Positions 1 to 9,006 of a stretch of 34,391 nucleotides of DNA are shown here, piece by piece. Source of the stretch: an uncultured Oscillospiraceae bacterium. GTDB lineage: Bacteria > Bacillota > Clostridia > Oscillospirales > Oscillospiraceae. Each line of letters starts with the position of its first letter. The first letter of the stretch is position 1. The stretch spans positions 1-34,391 of the forward strand of contig CAKTOX010000022.1 in assembly GCA_934590355.1 (NCBI GenBank), written 5' to 3'. The notes below the pieces were generated by a model. It had not been told where the DNA came from. It did not search any database and saw nothing but the letters and a program-made list of their open reading frames with translations. Position numbers and translations under genes: made by a program.

Positions 1-1540
1 TGAAATCCCACGCCTTTTCCCACATGAGAAGCAGTACGCTCTTGAGTGACGGCATACGGTAATTCGGAAGCTCCATCACAAAGGGCACGGGCTTGCCTGT
101 GAAAACGGTTTTGCTGAGTATTTTTGCTGCCAATATGCCGACGAGTATGCCGAAAACATACAGGCAGGTCATGACAAGACCGCCGTGATCGGGGAAAAAC
201 GCCGCCGTAAACACTGCGTAAATGAGTATCTTCGCAGAGCAGCTCATAAACGGAATGAGCAGCATGGTCATTTTCCTGTCGCGCTCGGACGATAGCGTGC
301 GCGTTGCCATGATAGCAGGCACCGAGCAGCCGAAGCCTATGAGCATCGGAACGAAGCTGCGTCCTGAAAGTCCTATGCGGCGCAGCAGCTTATCCATGAC
401 AAACGCAACGCGCGCCATATAGCCCGTGTCCTCGAGAATTGCGAGGAAGAAAAACAGCACAACGATTATCGGCAGAAAGCTCAGCATACTGCCGACGCCG
501 GCAAAAACGCCGTCAATAACAAGGCTGTGCACGACGGGGTTTAGACCGTATGCCGTGAGCGCCGAGTCAACTATCGCCGTAACGGAGCTTATTCCGAGCG
601 CCAGCATATCCGACAGCCATTTTCCGAGCACGCTGAAGGTGATCCAGAAGATAAAGCCCATTATCGCAATAAACATCGGTATCGCAAGATATTTATTGGT
701 CAGCACCTTGTCGATTTTTACGCTGCGCAGCATTTCGCGGCTCTCATGCGCCTTGACGACGCTTTCCGAGCACACGGCTTCGATGAAGCGATAGCGCATA
801 TCGGCAAGGGCGGCGTTGCGGTCAAGACCGCCCTCCGTTTCCATCTCAAGCACTGCGTGTCCTATAAGTTCAAGCTCGTTTTCGCTGAGCTTGAGAGATG
901 AAATGATATCCGCATCGTCCTCTATAACGCGCGTTGCGGCAAAGCGCGAGGGTACGCCTATCTTATCGGCATGATCCTCAACGACATGACTGACGGTGTG
1001 TATGCAGCGGTGCACGGGGCCCGACGAGCAGAAGTCTATCCGGCGCGGTATACGGGCGTTTTCCGCCGTTTCCGCAACCACGCGCATGAGCTCCTCAACG
1101 CCGTCGTTTTTAGCGGCGGATATGGGCACGACCGGTATGCCCAGCCGCTCGGAGAGCTTTGTTATATCCACGCTGCCGTGGTTTCCCAAAAGCTCATCCA
1201 TCATATTCAGCGCCAAGACCATCGGCTTCCCCATCTCGATGAGCTGGAGCGTGAGATAGAGATTGCGCTCGATATTGGTGGCGTCAACGATGTTTATTAT
1301 GGCGTCAGGCTTGTTTTTTATTATAAAATCGCGCGTGACACGCTCCTCGCCGGAGTACGGGCGAATGGAGTAAATGCCCGGCAGATCGACAAGCTCATAA
1401 TCCTTGCGGCCGATTATCTGACCGGTCTTTTGCTCGATGGTGACTCCGGGAAAGTTTCCGACGTGCTGATTGGAGCCTGTGAGCTGGTTAAAAAGCGTTG
1501 TTTTTCCGCAGTTTTGGTTTCCTACGAGTGCAAGCAGCAT
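1..1540 (-). CDS. feoB: Ferrous iron transport protein B, C-terminus cut by window edge
   Basis: FeoB is the GTP-gated inner-membrane permease that imports Fe2+. The reverse strand opens with MLLALVGNQNCGKTTLFNQL, the G1 P-loop of the N-terminal G domain. The G3 DLPG and a TNIERNLYLT stretch follow, then membrane segments. A gate-region motif, GFGCSVPAIMATRTL, followed by ERDRK and FMSCSAK, is characteristic of FeoB. About 513 codons are present. The remaining C-terminal membrane helices lie to the left of position 1. The start ATG (1540-1538) lies 1 nt after the feoA stop, and its GGAGGAG ribosome site sits inside the feoA 3' end, so the two genes are translationally coupled. Expression should follow the operators upstream of feoA. 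The family assignment is secure; completeness cannot be judged. Confidence 0.96.
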   Translation of the reverse strand, partial: MLLALVGNQNCGKTTLFNQLTGSNQHVGNFPGVTIEQKTGQIIGRKDYELVDLPGIYSIRPYSGEERVTRDFIIKNKPDAIINIVDATNIERNLYLTLQLIEMGKPMVLALNMMDELLGNHGSVDITKLSERLGIPVVPISAAKNDGVEELMRVVAETAENARIPRRIDFCSSGPVHRCIHTVSHVVEDHADKIGVPSRFAATRVIEDDADIISSLKLSENELELIGHAVLEMETEGGLDRNAALADMRYRFIEAVCSESVVKAHESREMLRSVKIDKVLTNKYLAIPMFIAIMGFIFWITFSVLGKWLSDMLALGISSVTAIVDSALTAYGLNPVVHSLVIDGVFAGVGSMLSFLPIIVVLFFFLAILEDTGYMARVAFVMDKLLRRIGLSGRSFVPMLIGFGCSVPAIMATRTLSSERDRKMTMLLIPFMSCSAKILIYAVFTAAFFPDHGGLVMTCLYVFGILVGILAAKILSKTVFTGKPVPFVMELPNYRMPSLKSVLLLMWEKAWDF

Positions 1541-1541
1541 A

Positions 1542-1775
1542 TTATATCTCCTCCACCGGCCGCACCTCTATACGCGCGGCATCCTCCTTGCGCAGCGTCA
1601 TGGTATAGCCGCGCAGATAAAGCTCCATGGGGTCGCCCAGAGGTGCAATTTTTCGCACCGTGACCTCCGTGTGCGGGATAAGCCCCATATCAAGCAGGTG
1701 GCAGCGCAGGTCACCCTCGCCTCCGACCGCGAGAATGACGGCCGGCTTGCCTATCGGCAGCTTGTCAAGTGTCAT
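1542..1775 (-). CDS. feoA: Ferrous iron transport protein A
   Basis: FeoA is a small SH3-like cytoplasmic partner of FeoB. The 77-residue product has the usual length and the hallmark run CHLLDMGLIPHTEVTV, followed by GDPMELYLRGYTMTLRKEDA, which is the typical FeoA core. The start ATG at 1775 has a good GGAGG site about 10 nt upstream. The stop TAA lies 1 nt before the feoB start. It is the first gene of a feoAB operon controlled by the tandem palindromes at 1791-1825. Nothing in it looks broken. Confidence 0.95.
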   Translation of the reverse strand: MTLDKLPIGKPAVILAVGGEGDLRCHLLDMGLIPHTEVTVRKIAPLGDPMELYLRGYTMTLRKEDAARIEVRPVEEI

Positions 1776-1790
1776 AAAAACAACCTCCGC

Positions 1791-1841
1791 GTTAGTTTCA
1801 ACTAACTACGTTAGCTTACACTAACCCGGAGGATTTGTCAA
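1791..1841 (-). promoter_or_regulatory. feoAB promoter with two tandem DtxR/IdeR-like operators
   Basis: On the reverse strand a -35 TTGACA (1841-1836) is followed after 17 bp by TAAGCT (1818-1813). Two 16-bp inverted repeats overlap this core: GTTAGTTTCAACTAAC at 1791-1806 and GTTAGCTTACACTAAC at 1810-1825, with centres 19 bp apart. The TTAG...CTAA arms resemble DtxR/IdeR-type metal-repressor boxes. The upstream site covers the -10 and the other covers the start region, which suggests repression by an iron-loaded DtxR-family protein. The palindromes are seen directly; the regulator is inferred. Confidence 0.75.
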
Positions 1842-1862
1842 TAAAAACACATCAATAATACA

Positions 1863-3632
1863 TCATTTTAAAACATCGGTTATTGTGCTCCAATCTGCCA
1901 TGCCGAGCACCCTCATTCCCGAGTCGGAAAGTGCATATGCAAAGTCGCCGGCATACACGCATCTCAGGCAGCCCTCAGCGTTCTCGGGGAAGGAAATTTC
2001 CGCATTGCAGACAAAGCCGCCCTCGTCGGTGTAGGAGTAGATGAAATATTTATCGGTGCTGCCGAAGCCGATGATATTCTTATCGGGGGATATGAGCAAG
2101 GCTGTGTGCTCATACAGCGCGTCCGACCACTCTACTCCGTCTAGCACCTGCACGGACTTGGCCTTGACGTCGGCTCTGTCCGAGGTGTCAAACATGACGA
2201 GCTTAATGTTCTGCGTAAAGCCCGTTTTCGCATCCGCCTCGTTGCCGAGTCCGAAAAGTCTCCCCTGTGCCCACGGGTGCAGATACTCGGAAAAACCGCT
2301 TATTTTCAGCTCGCTGAGTACCTTGGGTGCCTTCGGATCGGATACGTCAACGGCAAACAGGGGGTCTACCTGACGGAAGGTGCAAAAATACGCGGTGTCG
2401 CCTTCAAAGCGTACGCTTTTTACGGTCTCATCGGGTGCAAGCCCGGTGAGCGACGACACCTCGTTTAGGCTGCCGTCGAGGATATAAAGTCCGTTTACGG
2501 GCTTGTTTTTTTCCTCGTCATATTTGTAGTTTTCAAAGCCGTATTTATCGTCGCGGTAGATCGTGCAGTAATTATTCGCGCTTGTCGTTACAACGCGCAG
2601 GAAGCCGTTATACTCATCCATGGCAAACTGACCGTCAAGATAGCCCTCGACGCTGCCGCGAGCCTTTTCACTAAGGTCGGATACGCCGAGGCGCACGATG
2701 TCGGTAAACTGCTTGTCGGCGCAGTCGGTCACGGTGTAAACACCCTCACGGCGCTCATCGGATACCACCTGCTCAAAGCGCCACGCGCTCAGATACAAGC
2801 TCTGCGAGTTCATGTATATATCGTCTCCCGCTCCGAGCACAGATCTTTGCGCACTTTGAACGCCTGTTTTCGCGTCATACGCGCCTGCGACGATGTAGTT
2901 TACGTCATTTACGGCGGGCATGATGCTTATGCAGCCGCTGTCGGCAACGGAGGCTGCACCGTTGCGGTAATACTGCGGGACGTAGCTCGCGGGCTTATCC
3001 TCATCGACCGTGCCGGAGACGGCGTATCTCGTCACGAGATAGAGCTTTCCGTCATAGAGTCTGCTCGTCATGAGCGAGCCGTCCTGCCCCGCGGAGGAAA
3101 TGAGCTTTGGGGCGGCGGGGTCGGAAACGTCGTAGTAATATACCGTCGTGCACTCCCTGTCACGGTCTCCCTCAAGGTCTGCCGCGTCGGAATATACGCA
3201 AAAGCCGAAGCGGCACATCACGACTATGAGAACGCCGTCGTGAAGATATATTGCGCACGTTGTACCCTTGCTTTCATCGTCCGATTTAATGCATCCGACG
3301 CGGCGGCTGTCGGCTCCGGCGGCCTCGTAGATGTCGATTGAATTTCCGCAGACGTAGTAGATATATTTCCCGTCCGTCTTTATTTTATCGCCCTCGTCTA
3401 TACCATCCACCTGCGTGTTTGTTTTGGAATACTCCTGCGCGGTCTCGCCGTACGCCGCATCCTCGGCCACGATGTTATACATGATCATGCGCCCCACGTT
3501 TTCGCTTCGGCACGCCTTTATCGCGCGGTACACATCGGCGTAGCCTTGCGCATTCTGCTTTCCTTCGCTCGCGCAGGCAGTCAGGGCAAATACGAGCGCA
3601 AGGCAAAGAAGTGTTGCGACCATCCTTTTCAT
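1863..3632 (-). CDS. Secreted beta-propeller domain lipoprotein
   Basis: The 589-residue product starts with a lipoprotein signal peptide: MKRM, a hydrophobic core, and lipobox LTAC with C20 as the predicted lipidated cysteine. The mature protein should sit on the outer face of the membrane. The segment TNTQVDGIDEGDKIKTDGKY at about residues 70-90 is the entry motif of the Pfam Beta_propel family (secreted C-terminal beta-propeller proteins distantly related to WD-40). Repeated patterns such as YFCTFRQVDPLFAVDVSDP and YYYDVSDPAAPKL look like propeller blades. The start ATG follows a GGGAGTG site. The molecular role of this family is not established. The ECF-type promoter just upstream suggests an envelope-stress or surface function, which is inference. 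Confidence 0.85.
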   Translation of the reverse strand: MKRMVATLLCLALVFALTACASEGKQNAQGYADVYRAIKACRSENVGRMIMYNIVAEDAAYGETAQEYSKTNTQVDGIDEGDKIKTDGKYIYYVCGNSIDIYEAAGADSRRVGCIKSDDESKGTTCAIYLHDGVLIVVMCRFGFCVYSDAADLEGDRDRECTTVYYYDVSDPAAPKLISSAGQDGSLMTSRLYDGKLYLVTRYAVSGTVDEDKPASYVPQYYRNGAASVADSGCISIMPAVNDVNYIVAGAYDAKTGVQSAQRSVLGAGDDIYMNSQSLYLSAWRFEQVVSDERREGVYTVTDCADKQFTDIVRLGVSDLSEKARGSVEGYLDGQFAMDEYNGFLRVVTTSANNYCTIYRDDKYGFENYKYDEEKNKPVNGLYILDGSLNEVSSLTGLAPDETVKSVRFEGDTAYFCTFRQVDPLFAVDVSDPKAPKVLSELKISGFSEYLHPWAQGRLFGLGNEADAKTGFTQNIKLVMFDTSDRADVKAKSVQVLDGVEWSDALYEHTALLISPDKNIIGFGSTDKYFIYSYTDEGGFVCNAEISFPENAEGCLRCVYAGDFAYALSDSGMRVLGMADWSTITDVLK

Positions 3633-3666
3633 TTTTTATCACTCCCGATTTAGTATTTACCCTTAA

Positions 3667-3692
3667 GACGCGCAAAATCACAAAAAAGTTCC
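3667..3692 (-). promoter_or_regulatory. Candidate ECF sigma-factor promoter for the beta-propeller lipoprotein
   Basis: On the reverse strand GGAAC (3692-3688), followed by a T-run, precedes CGTC (3670-3667) after a 17-bp spacer. AAC at -35 and CGTC at -10 with 16-17 bp between them is the pattern of extracytoplasmic-function sigma factors in Firmicutes. The element sits directly after the liv operon terminator and about 35 bp before the lipoprotein start codon. I see no good sigma-A promoter here. The ECF factor itself is not in the window. Confidence 0.6.
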
Positions 3693-3693
3693 C

Positions 3694-3722
3694 AAAAAAA
3701 GACGCCTTAGCGGCGTCTTTTT
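3694..3722 (-). terminator. Rho-independent terminator of the liv operon
   Basis: A GACGCC/GGCGTC stem (3701-3706 with 3712-3717) with a 5-nt loop is flanked by an A-run on the left and a T-run on the right. Read on the reverse strand it ends in seven Ts and lies 8 bp after the livF stop codon. It isolates the liv operon from the downstream lipoprotein promoter. Confidence 0.9.
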
Positions 3723-3729
3723 CGTTTCA

Positions 3730-4432
3730 TTATGTGCCGAGGTAGGCGGCTTTAATTTGTTCGTTTGCAAGCAGCTCTGCGCCTGTTCCGGACATGGTCA
3801 GGCGTCCTGTTTCAAGAACGTAGCCGATGTCGGCGGTTTTGAGCGCCATATTTGCATTCTGCTCGATCAGCAGGACGGTCACTCCGCGCTTATTGATCTC
3901 CTTTATGATGTCAAATATGCCGCGCACGATAATAGGCGCAAGGCCGAGCGAGGGCTCGTCCATCATGATGACCTTGGGGCGGCTCATGAGGGCGCGGCCG
4001 ACCGCAAGCATCTGCTGCTCACCGCCGGAAAGCGTGCCGCCCTCCTGCCACGAGCGCTCCTTGAGCCTCGGAAACAGGTCGTACACCCAGTTGAGATCCT
4101 CCGTCAGATCGTCCTTTCTCAGATACGCTCCGATCTTGAGGTTTTCCGCGACTGTCAGGTCGGGGAATATCTTTCTGCCCTCGGGAACGAGGGTTATGCC
4201 CTTCGTGACGATGCTCGTCGGGTCCTTGGCGGTTATGTCCTCGCCCTCGAACTCTATTGTGCCGCCGGAGGGCTTCACAAGTCCCGATATTGCGCGCAGG
4301 GTCGAGCTCTTGCCCGCGCCGTTTGCGCCGATGAGCGTAACTATCTCGCCCTTGGGCACGTCAAAGCTGATGCCCTTGACGGCCTCGATGCCGCCGTAAT
4401 TGACCTTGAGGTCATTGATCCTCAGTATTGCT

Positions 4433-4440
<8 letters not shown>
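3730..4440 (-). CDS. livF: Branched-chain amino acid ABC transporter, ATP-binding protein LivF
   Basis: This is one of two ATPases that power the LivKHMGF importer at the cytoplasmic face of the membrane. The product has Walker A GANGAGKSS, signature LSGGEQQMLAVGRAL, Walker B VIMMDEPSLGLAP and a switch-histidine-position region LLIEQNANMAL, where Q-N replaces the H-H seen in LivG, as is usual for LivF. I chose the ATG at 4440 (MSEAILRI) over the ATG at 4464 because a GGGGG ribosome site lies 8 nt before it. This gives 236 residues, the normal LivF length, and an 8-nt overlap with the end of livG (GATGAGTGA). It is the last gene of the operon, followed by a terminator. Confidence 0.95.
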
Positions 4441-5277
<837 letters not shown>

Positions 5278-5278
<1 letters not shown>

Positions 5279-6507
5279 TATGCGGCACCTCCCTCTTCGG
5301 CCTTTTGTGCCTTTTTGGCTTTCTTGGCCTGAATTTTTCTTATTAGCCCTGCGAAGGAAAGCTCCTTATTGCCCATGATGCCCTTGGAGAAGAAGAGCAC
5401 GATGACCATGATGACGACGGAGAAAACGACCTTGCGGAAGCCGTCGCGGAAGAAGCTGACCTGAATGTTGCCGAAGGGCAGCATTCCGGAATCGAGGAAG
5501 CGCAGCCACCATTCGGAGCAGGCGATGTACAAAAATGCCGCTATGCAGCTTCCGGATACGGAGCCGATGCCGCCGATGACGACGATGAGCAGCAGCTCAT
5601 AGGTCATTGCTGACATGAACGCGGATGCCTGCACGGTGGACTGGAACATTGCAAGCAGAGCGCCGCCGACGCCGGCGAAGAAGCTGGAGATGATAAACGA
5701 CAGCATCTTATGCTTAAACAGGTTTATACCCATTGCCTCTGCCGCGACCTCGTCATCACGAATGGCCTTGAATGCGCGGCCGTAGGAGGAGTTTATGAGC
5801 AAAACGATGATGATTATACATATCATCGCTATTAGGAACGGGAACACTGTGTTGAGCTTGAAGGCCTGAGCGCCAATCTGGATCTTCATGTCGCTGAAGA
5901 GCGTGTAGTCGCGCAGGAGGTTTGAGCCGTTTGTTATCCTGCCCAGTCCGTTCCACTGGAAAAAGGCGCGGATTATCTCCGCAAAGCCGAGAGTTGCGAT
6001 GGCAAGGTAGTCGCTCTTGAGGCGCAGCACGGGGATACCGATGAGCGCCGCAAAGACCGCCGCCGCAAGTCCCGCTATGATAATGCAGATGATGGCGCCG
6101 AGGAAGCTGCCGAGGTTAACGCCGATGGCATTGCCGAGAGCCTCGGGGATCGAAAACCGGATAGCGCCGCCGTCAAAATACTGGTAGACTGCCGCGTGGC
6201 GCGCAGCGGGGATGGAGAATATCGAGTAAGCATATGCGCCGATGAGCATGAAGCCCGCCTGACCGAGAGAGAACAGACCAGTGAAGCCGTTCAGGAGGTT
6301 CATTGAAACGCACACCAGCGAATATATCGCGCCCTTCTTGAGTACGGGAAGGAGCATAAGCGTGAATTTTGAGGGCTTAACGAAGTTATCGAGCGTAAAA
6401 AGCACCGCGTACAGTATGACAAGAGCCACTATCGTCAGCCACATTCCCTGCCGCTTTGCTACCTCCTCCGGAGTCCTGAGGGTCTTGGTATTCATTGTTT
6501 CGTTCAT
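5278..6507 (-). CDS. livM: Branched-chain amino acid ABC transporter, permease LivM
   Basis: This is an inner-membrane permease subunit. Multiple hydrophobic helices are visible, starting with WLTIVALVILYAVLFTL. The family sequence GFTGLFSLGQAGFMLIGAYAY and the EAA-like loop RDDEVAAEAMGINLFKHK, which contacts the ATPase, are both present. A Lys/Ala-rich cytoplasmic tail ends the protein (IQAKKAKKAQKAEE). Several in-frame starts exist at 6516 (GTG), 6510 and 6507. I prefer the ATG at 6507 because GAGG lies 8 nt before it, giving 409 residues. The choice is uncertain by a few codons. It follows livH closely and overlaps the livG start by one base. Confidence 0.93.
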
Positions 6508-6517
6508 CATCGTCACC

Positions 6518-7414
6518 TCACACCTTATCCGTTGCCTTCTCGCCGAAGATGCCGGTGGGCTTGACGAGGAGGATAACGATCAGCAAAACGAAAGTAAACG
6601 CATCGGAGAATACCGTCCAGTTCTGGCCGAAGGCCCTGATGATATTCTCGCAGATACCGATCAAAAACGCGCCGATGACCGCGCCGGGAATCGAGCCGAT
6701 GCCGCCGAACACCGCCGCAACAAAGGCCTTCAGGCCGGGCATTGCGCCGGAGGTCGGAACAACGGTCGTGTAGTTTGAAAAGTAAAGCAGCGAGCCGACA
6801 GCTGCGAGGAAGCAGCCGATGACAAATGTAAAGGATATAACGGAGTTTATCTTTATGCCCATTAGCTGGCTCGTTTCAAAATCCTTCGCAACGGCGCGCA
6901 TCGCCATGCCGATCTTCGTGTACTTAATAAGCGCCACGAGCCCTATAACGAGCACGAGCACGAGTATCGGCGTGATAACCGTGACCATCTTGGTCGTTGC
7001 GCCCCATATCGTTATCTGCTTTGACAGAAACGGTATCGCGGGGTAAGAGCGCGGCAAACCGCCCGTGAAGTACAGCGCGCAGTTTTGCAGCAGATACGAC
7101 ACGCCGATTGCCGATATCATGACCGACATTCGCGGTGATGAGCGCAGCGGCTTATACGCGACCTTTTCGATTGCAACGCCGAGTGCTATCGTAAGAACGA
7201 TAACGAGTATTATCGCCAGCCACATCGGCAGGCCGCCGGCTATGGCATAGACCATCACGAGACCTGCTACCATGAACACGTCGCCGTGGGCAAAGTTAAT
7301 AAGTCTGAGTATGCCGTAGACCATCGTGTAGCCGATGGCGATAAGCGCATACTGACCGCCCACGGATATGCCTGACAGCAGATAGCGGAAATTTTCATGT
7401 AAAAATTCGATCAT
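6518..7414 (-). CDS. livH: Branched-chain amino acid ABC transporter, permease LivH
   Basis: This is the second permease subunit, 298 residues with about eight hydrophobic helices. Family hallmarks are the N-terminal ISVGGQYALIAIGYTMVYGI and LRLINFAHGDVFM, the coupling loop MRAVAKDFETSQLMGIKINS, and VFGGIGSIPGAVIGAFLIG near the C-terminus. It pairs with LivM to make the pore. It is separated from livK by about 208 bp containing two strong hairpins, which probably lower livHMGF expression relative to the abundant binding protein. Confidence 0.95.
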   Translation of the reverse strand: MIEFLHENFRYLLSGISVGGQYALIAIGYTMVYGILRLINFAHGDVFMVAGLVMVYAIAGGLPMWLAIILVIVLTIALGVAIEKVAYKPLRSSPRMSVMISAIGVSYLLQNCALYFTGGLPRSYPAIPFLSKQITIWGATTKMVTVITPILVLVLVIGLVALIKYTKIGMAMRAVAKDFETSQLMGIKINSVISFTFVIGCFLAAVGSLLYFSNYTTVVPTSGAMPGLKAFVAAVFGGIGSIPGAVIGAFLIGICENIIRAFGQNWTVFSDAFTFVLLIVILLVKPTGIFGEKATDKV

Positions 7415-7456
7415 CTGTGGACCATCCTATCTCTCTTGGAAATCTCTCTCCGGGAA

Positions 7457-7572
7457 CGCATAGATCCGCTCCGCAGCTTTTTTTGCGGAGCACATTTATG
7501 CGCTCCTGCAACGGGTTTTTAAGGGGTATATAAAAACGGCATATGGTGGAGATGCCAAGGGCATCTCCACCA
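7457..7572 (-). other. Two intercistronic hairpins between livK and livH
   Basis: The first structure after livK is a perfect 13-bp stem, TGGTGGAGATGCC (7544-7556) with its complement at 7560-7572 and a 3-nt loop. The second has an 8-bp stem GCTCCGCA/TGCGGAGC (7468-7475 and 7484-7491) with an outer CGCATA/TATGCG stem (7457-7462 and 7497-7502). On the transcribed strand the first is followed only after about 8 nt by a short TTTTT, so it is a weak terminator at best. More likely it is a partial terminator or a 3'-end stabilising structure that lets livK mRNA exceed livHMGF mRNA. Confidence 0.7.
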
Positions 7573-7622
7573 CAGTTAAGTTTACAGGTTAAGTATTAAG
7601 CTGTGCCTGTAGCTGCTGCGCA

Positions 7623-8789
7623 TTATGCCTCAGCCTTCTGGACCGCAACGAACTCCCACTCGCCGGTCTCGCTGTTGGACTTTTTGATGACAGCCGAGTC
7701 GCGGATCGCGTCGCCGATGTCGTTGAATGCGATCGAGCCGGAAATGCCGGTGTAGGTAACGCCGGGCAGTGCTGCCATGACTGCTGCGGGATCGGTGGAG
7801 CCTGCTGCCTTGAGTGCCTCAAGAGCTACCATGTATGCATCATAGCCCATGACGGTGACTGCTGCGAGCATATCGTTGCCGCCGTTGTTCTCAAGGTTCT
7901 TGGAGTCGCCGTTGATCCACTCCTTGATGCCCTTTTCAAACTCGGGGTTTGCACCCTCCTGATAGAAGGTGGAAACGTAAGCCTGAACGTTCTTGCCCTT
8001 TATTGCGCCGACGATGGTGTTGTTATCCCAAGTATCGGAGCCGAGCAGAGGAATGTCGATGCCCTGTGCGGAGGCCTGCTCAACTATGAGCTGTGCATAC
8101 TGGATGGAGCAGGGAGCGAAGATCGCCTGTGCGCCGGCCTTCTTTGCGTTATTCAGGTAAGAGGTGAAGTCGGAGTTGTCCTTGGGGAAGGACTCAACGA
8201 CGACCTTCATGCCGAGCTTCTCGGCCGCTGCCTTGCAGTAGTTGATAAGACCCTGGTCGTAGTCGTTGCCGAGCTCGCCCAGGCAGTAGATGGTGTCAGC
8301 CTTGAGCTGCTCTTTTGCAAAGTTTGCGTGAACGGTGCCCTGGAACGGGTCGAGGAAGCAGATACGGAAGTAGTGGCTGTTGCCCTCGGTGACCTGGGGA
8401 TTGGTGCAGGTTACGCCGATAGCGGGGATGCCGGCTTCCTTAAAGGTGTTCGAGCCTGCGATCGCAACGTTCGAGCCGTAGGTGCCGAGAACGACGGATA
8501 CGCCCTCTGCAACGAGCTTGGAGGCTGCGGAAGCCGCCTTATCGGTGGTCGACTCGTTATCGGAGATGACCAGCTCGACCTTGTAGGTCTCGCCGCCTAT
8601 CTCGACGGTGGGGCACTTGGCGTTTGCATACTGCATGCCGAGAACCTCCTGCTTGCCGCCTGCGCCGTTCTGACCGGTGATGGGCTCAAAAACGCCTATC
8701 TTGACGACCTTTTCGCCGCTGTCGTTGCCGCATGCGCACAGCGAGAACACCATGAGCACCGCAAGCGCGAGAGCTAATACTTTCTTCAT
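7623..8789 (-). CDS. livK: Branched-chain amino acid ABC transporter substrate-binding lipoprotein
   Basis: The product is a 388-residue extracellular solute-binding protein of the Peripla_BP_6/LivJ type. The start at 8789 (MKKVLALALAVLMVFSLCAC) gives a clean lipoprotein signal with lipobox LCAC and C20 lipidated. An AGGAGG site lies 10 nt upstream, so longer upstream starts are unlikely. Family features include VKIGVFEPITGQNGAGGKQE, LVISDNESTTDKAASAASKL and VMGYDAYMVALEAL. It captures the substrate and delivers it to LivHM. The Leu/Ile/Val assignment is by family; some relatives carry other amino acids, amides or urea, and the sequence alone does not decide. Confidence 0.93.
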   Translation of the reverse strand: MKKVLALALAVLMVFSLCACGNDSGEKVVKIGVFEPITGQNGAGGKQEVLGMQYANAKCPTVEIGGETYKVELVISDNESTTDKAASAASKLVAEGVSVVLGTYGSNVAIAGSNTFKEAGIPAIGVTCTNPQVTEGNSHYFRICFLDPFQGTVHANFAKEQLKADTIYCLGELGNDYDQGLINYCKAAAEKLGMKVVVESFPKDNSDFTSYLNNAKKAGAQAIFAPCSIQYAQLIVEQASAQGIDIPLLGSDTWDNNTIVGAIKGKNVQAYVSTFYQEGANPEFEKGIKEWINGDSKNLENNGGNDMLAAVTVMGYDAYMVALEALKAAGSTDPAAVMAALPGVTYTGISGSIAFNDIGDAIRDSAVIKKSNSETGEWEFVAVQKAEA

Positions 8790-8876
8790 TTGGTTTTTTC
8801 CTCCTAATTTTCTCAACTTTTCAACTTTCTCCGTGTCCGCGCCGAGCGAACATTTGTCTTTATGTTGATAGTGAGC

Positions 8877-8905
8877 ATTATAAACTACAAAAAGGTAAAA
8901 TGCAA
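8877..8905 (-). promoter_or_regulatory. livK operon promoter
   Basis: On the reverse strand TTGCAT (8905-8900) and TATAAT (8882-8877) are separated by exactly 17 bp, a strong sigma-A promoter. The predicted transcript has a leader of about 80 nt before the livK start. I see no recognisable T-box or riboswitch in that leader. Confidence 0.8.
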
Positions 8906-9006
8906 CTACTTTTTGTATTTTGCCATTCATATTTTATTGATATATTTGAATTACGGAAGGCTTGGTGGTAAAATAAGCGTAATTATTGCATAAAGGTGAC
9001 GACACG

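Noticed and set aside
8790..8876. Possible riboswitch or T-box in the livK leader
   Set aside because: About 80 nt is too short for a T-box and I found no T-box sequence or terminator/antiterminator pair.
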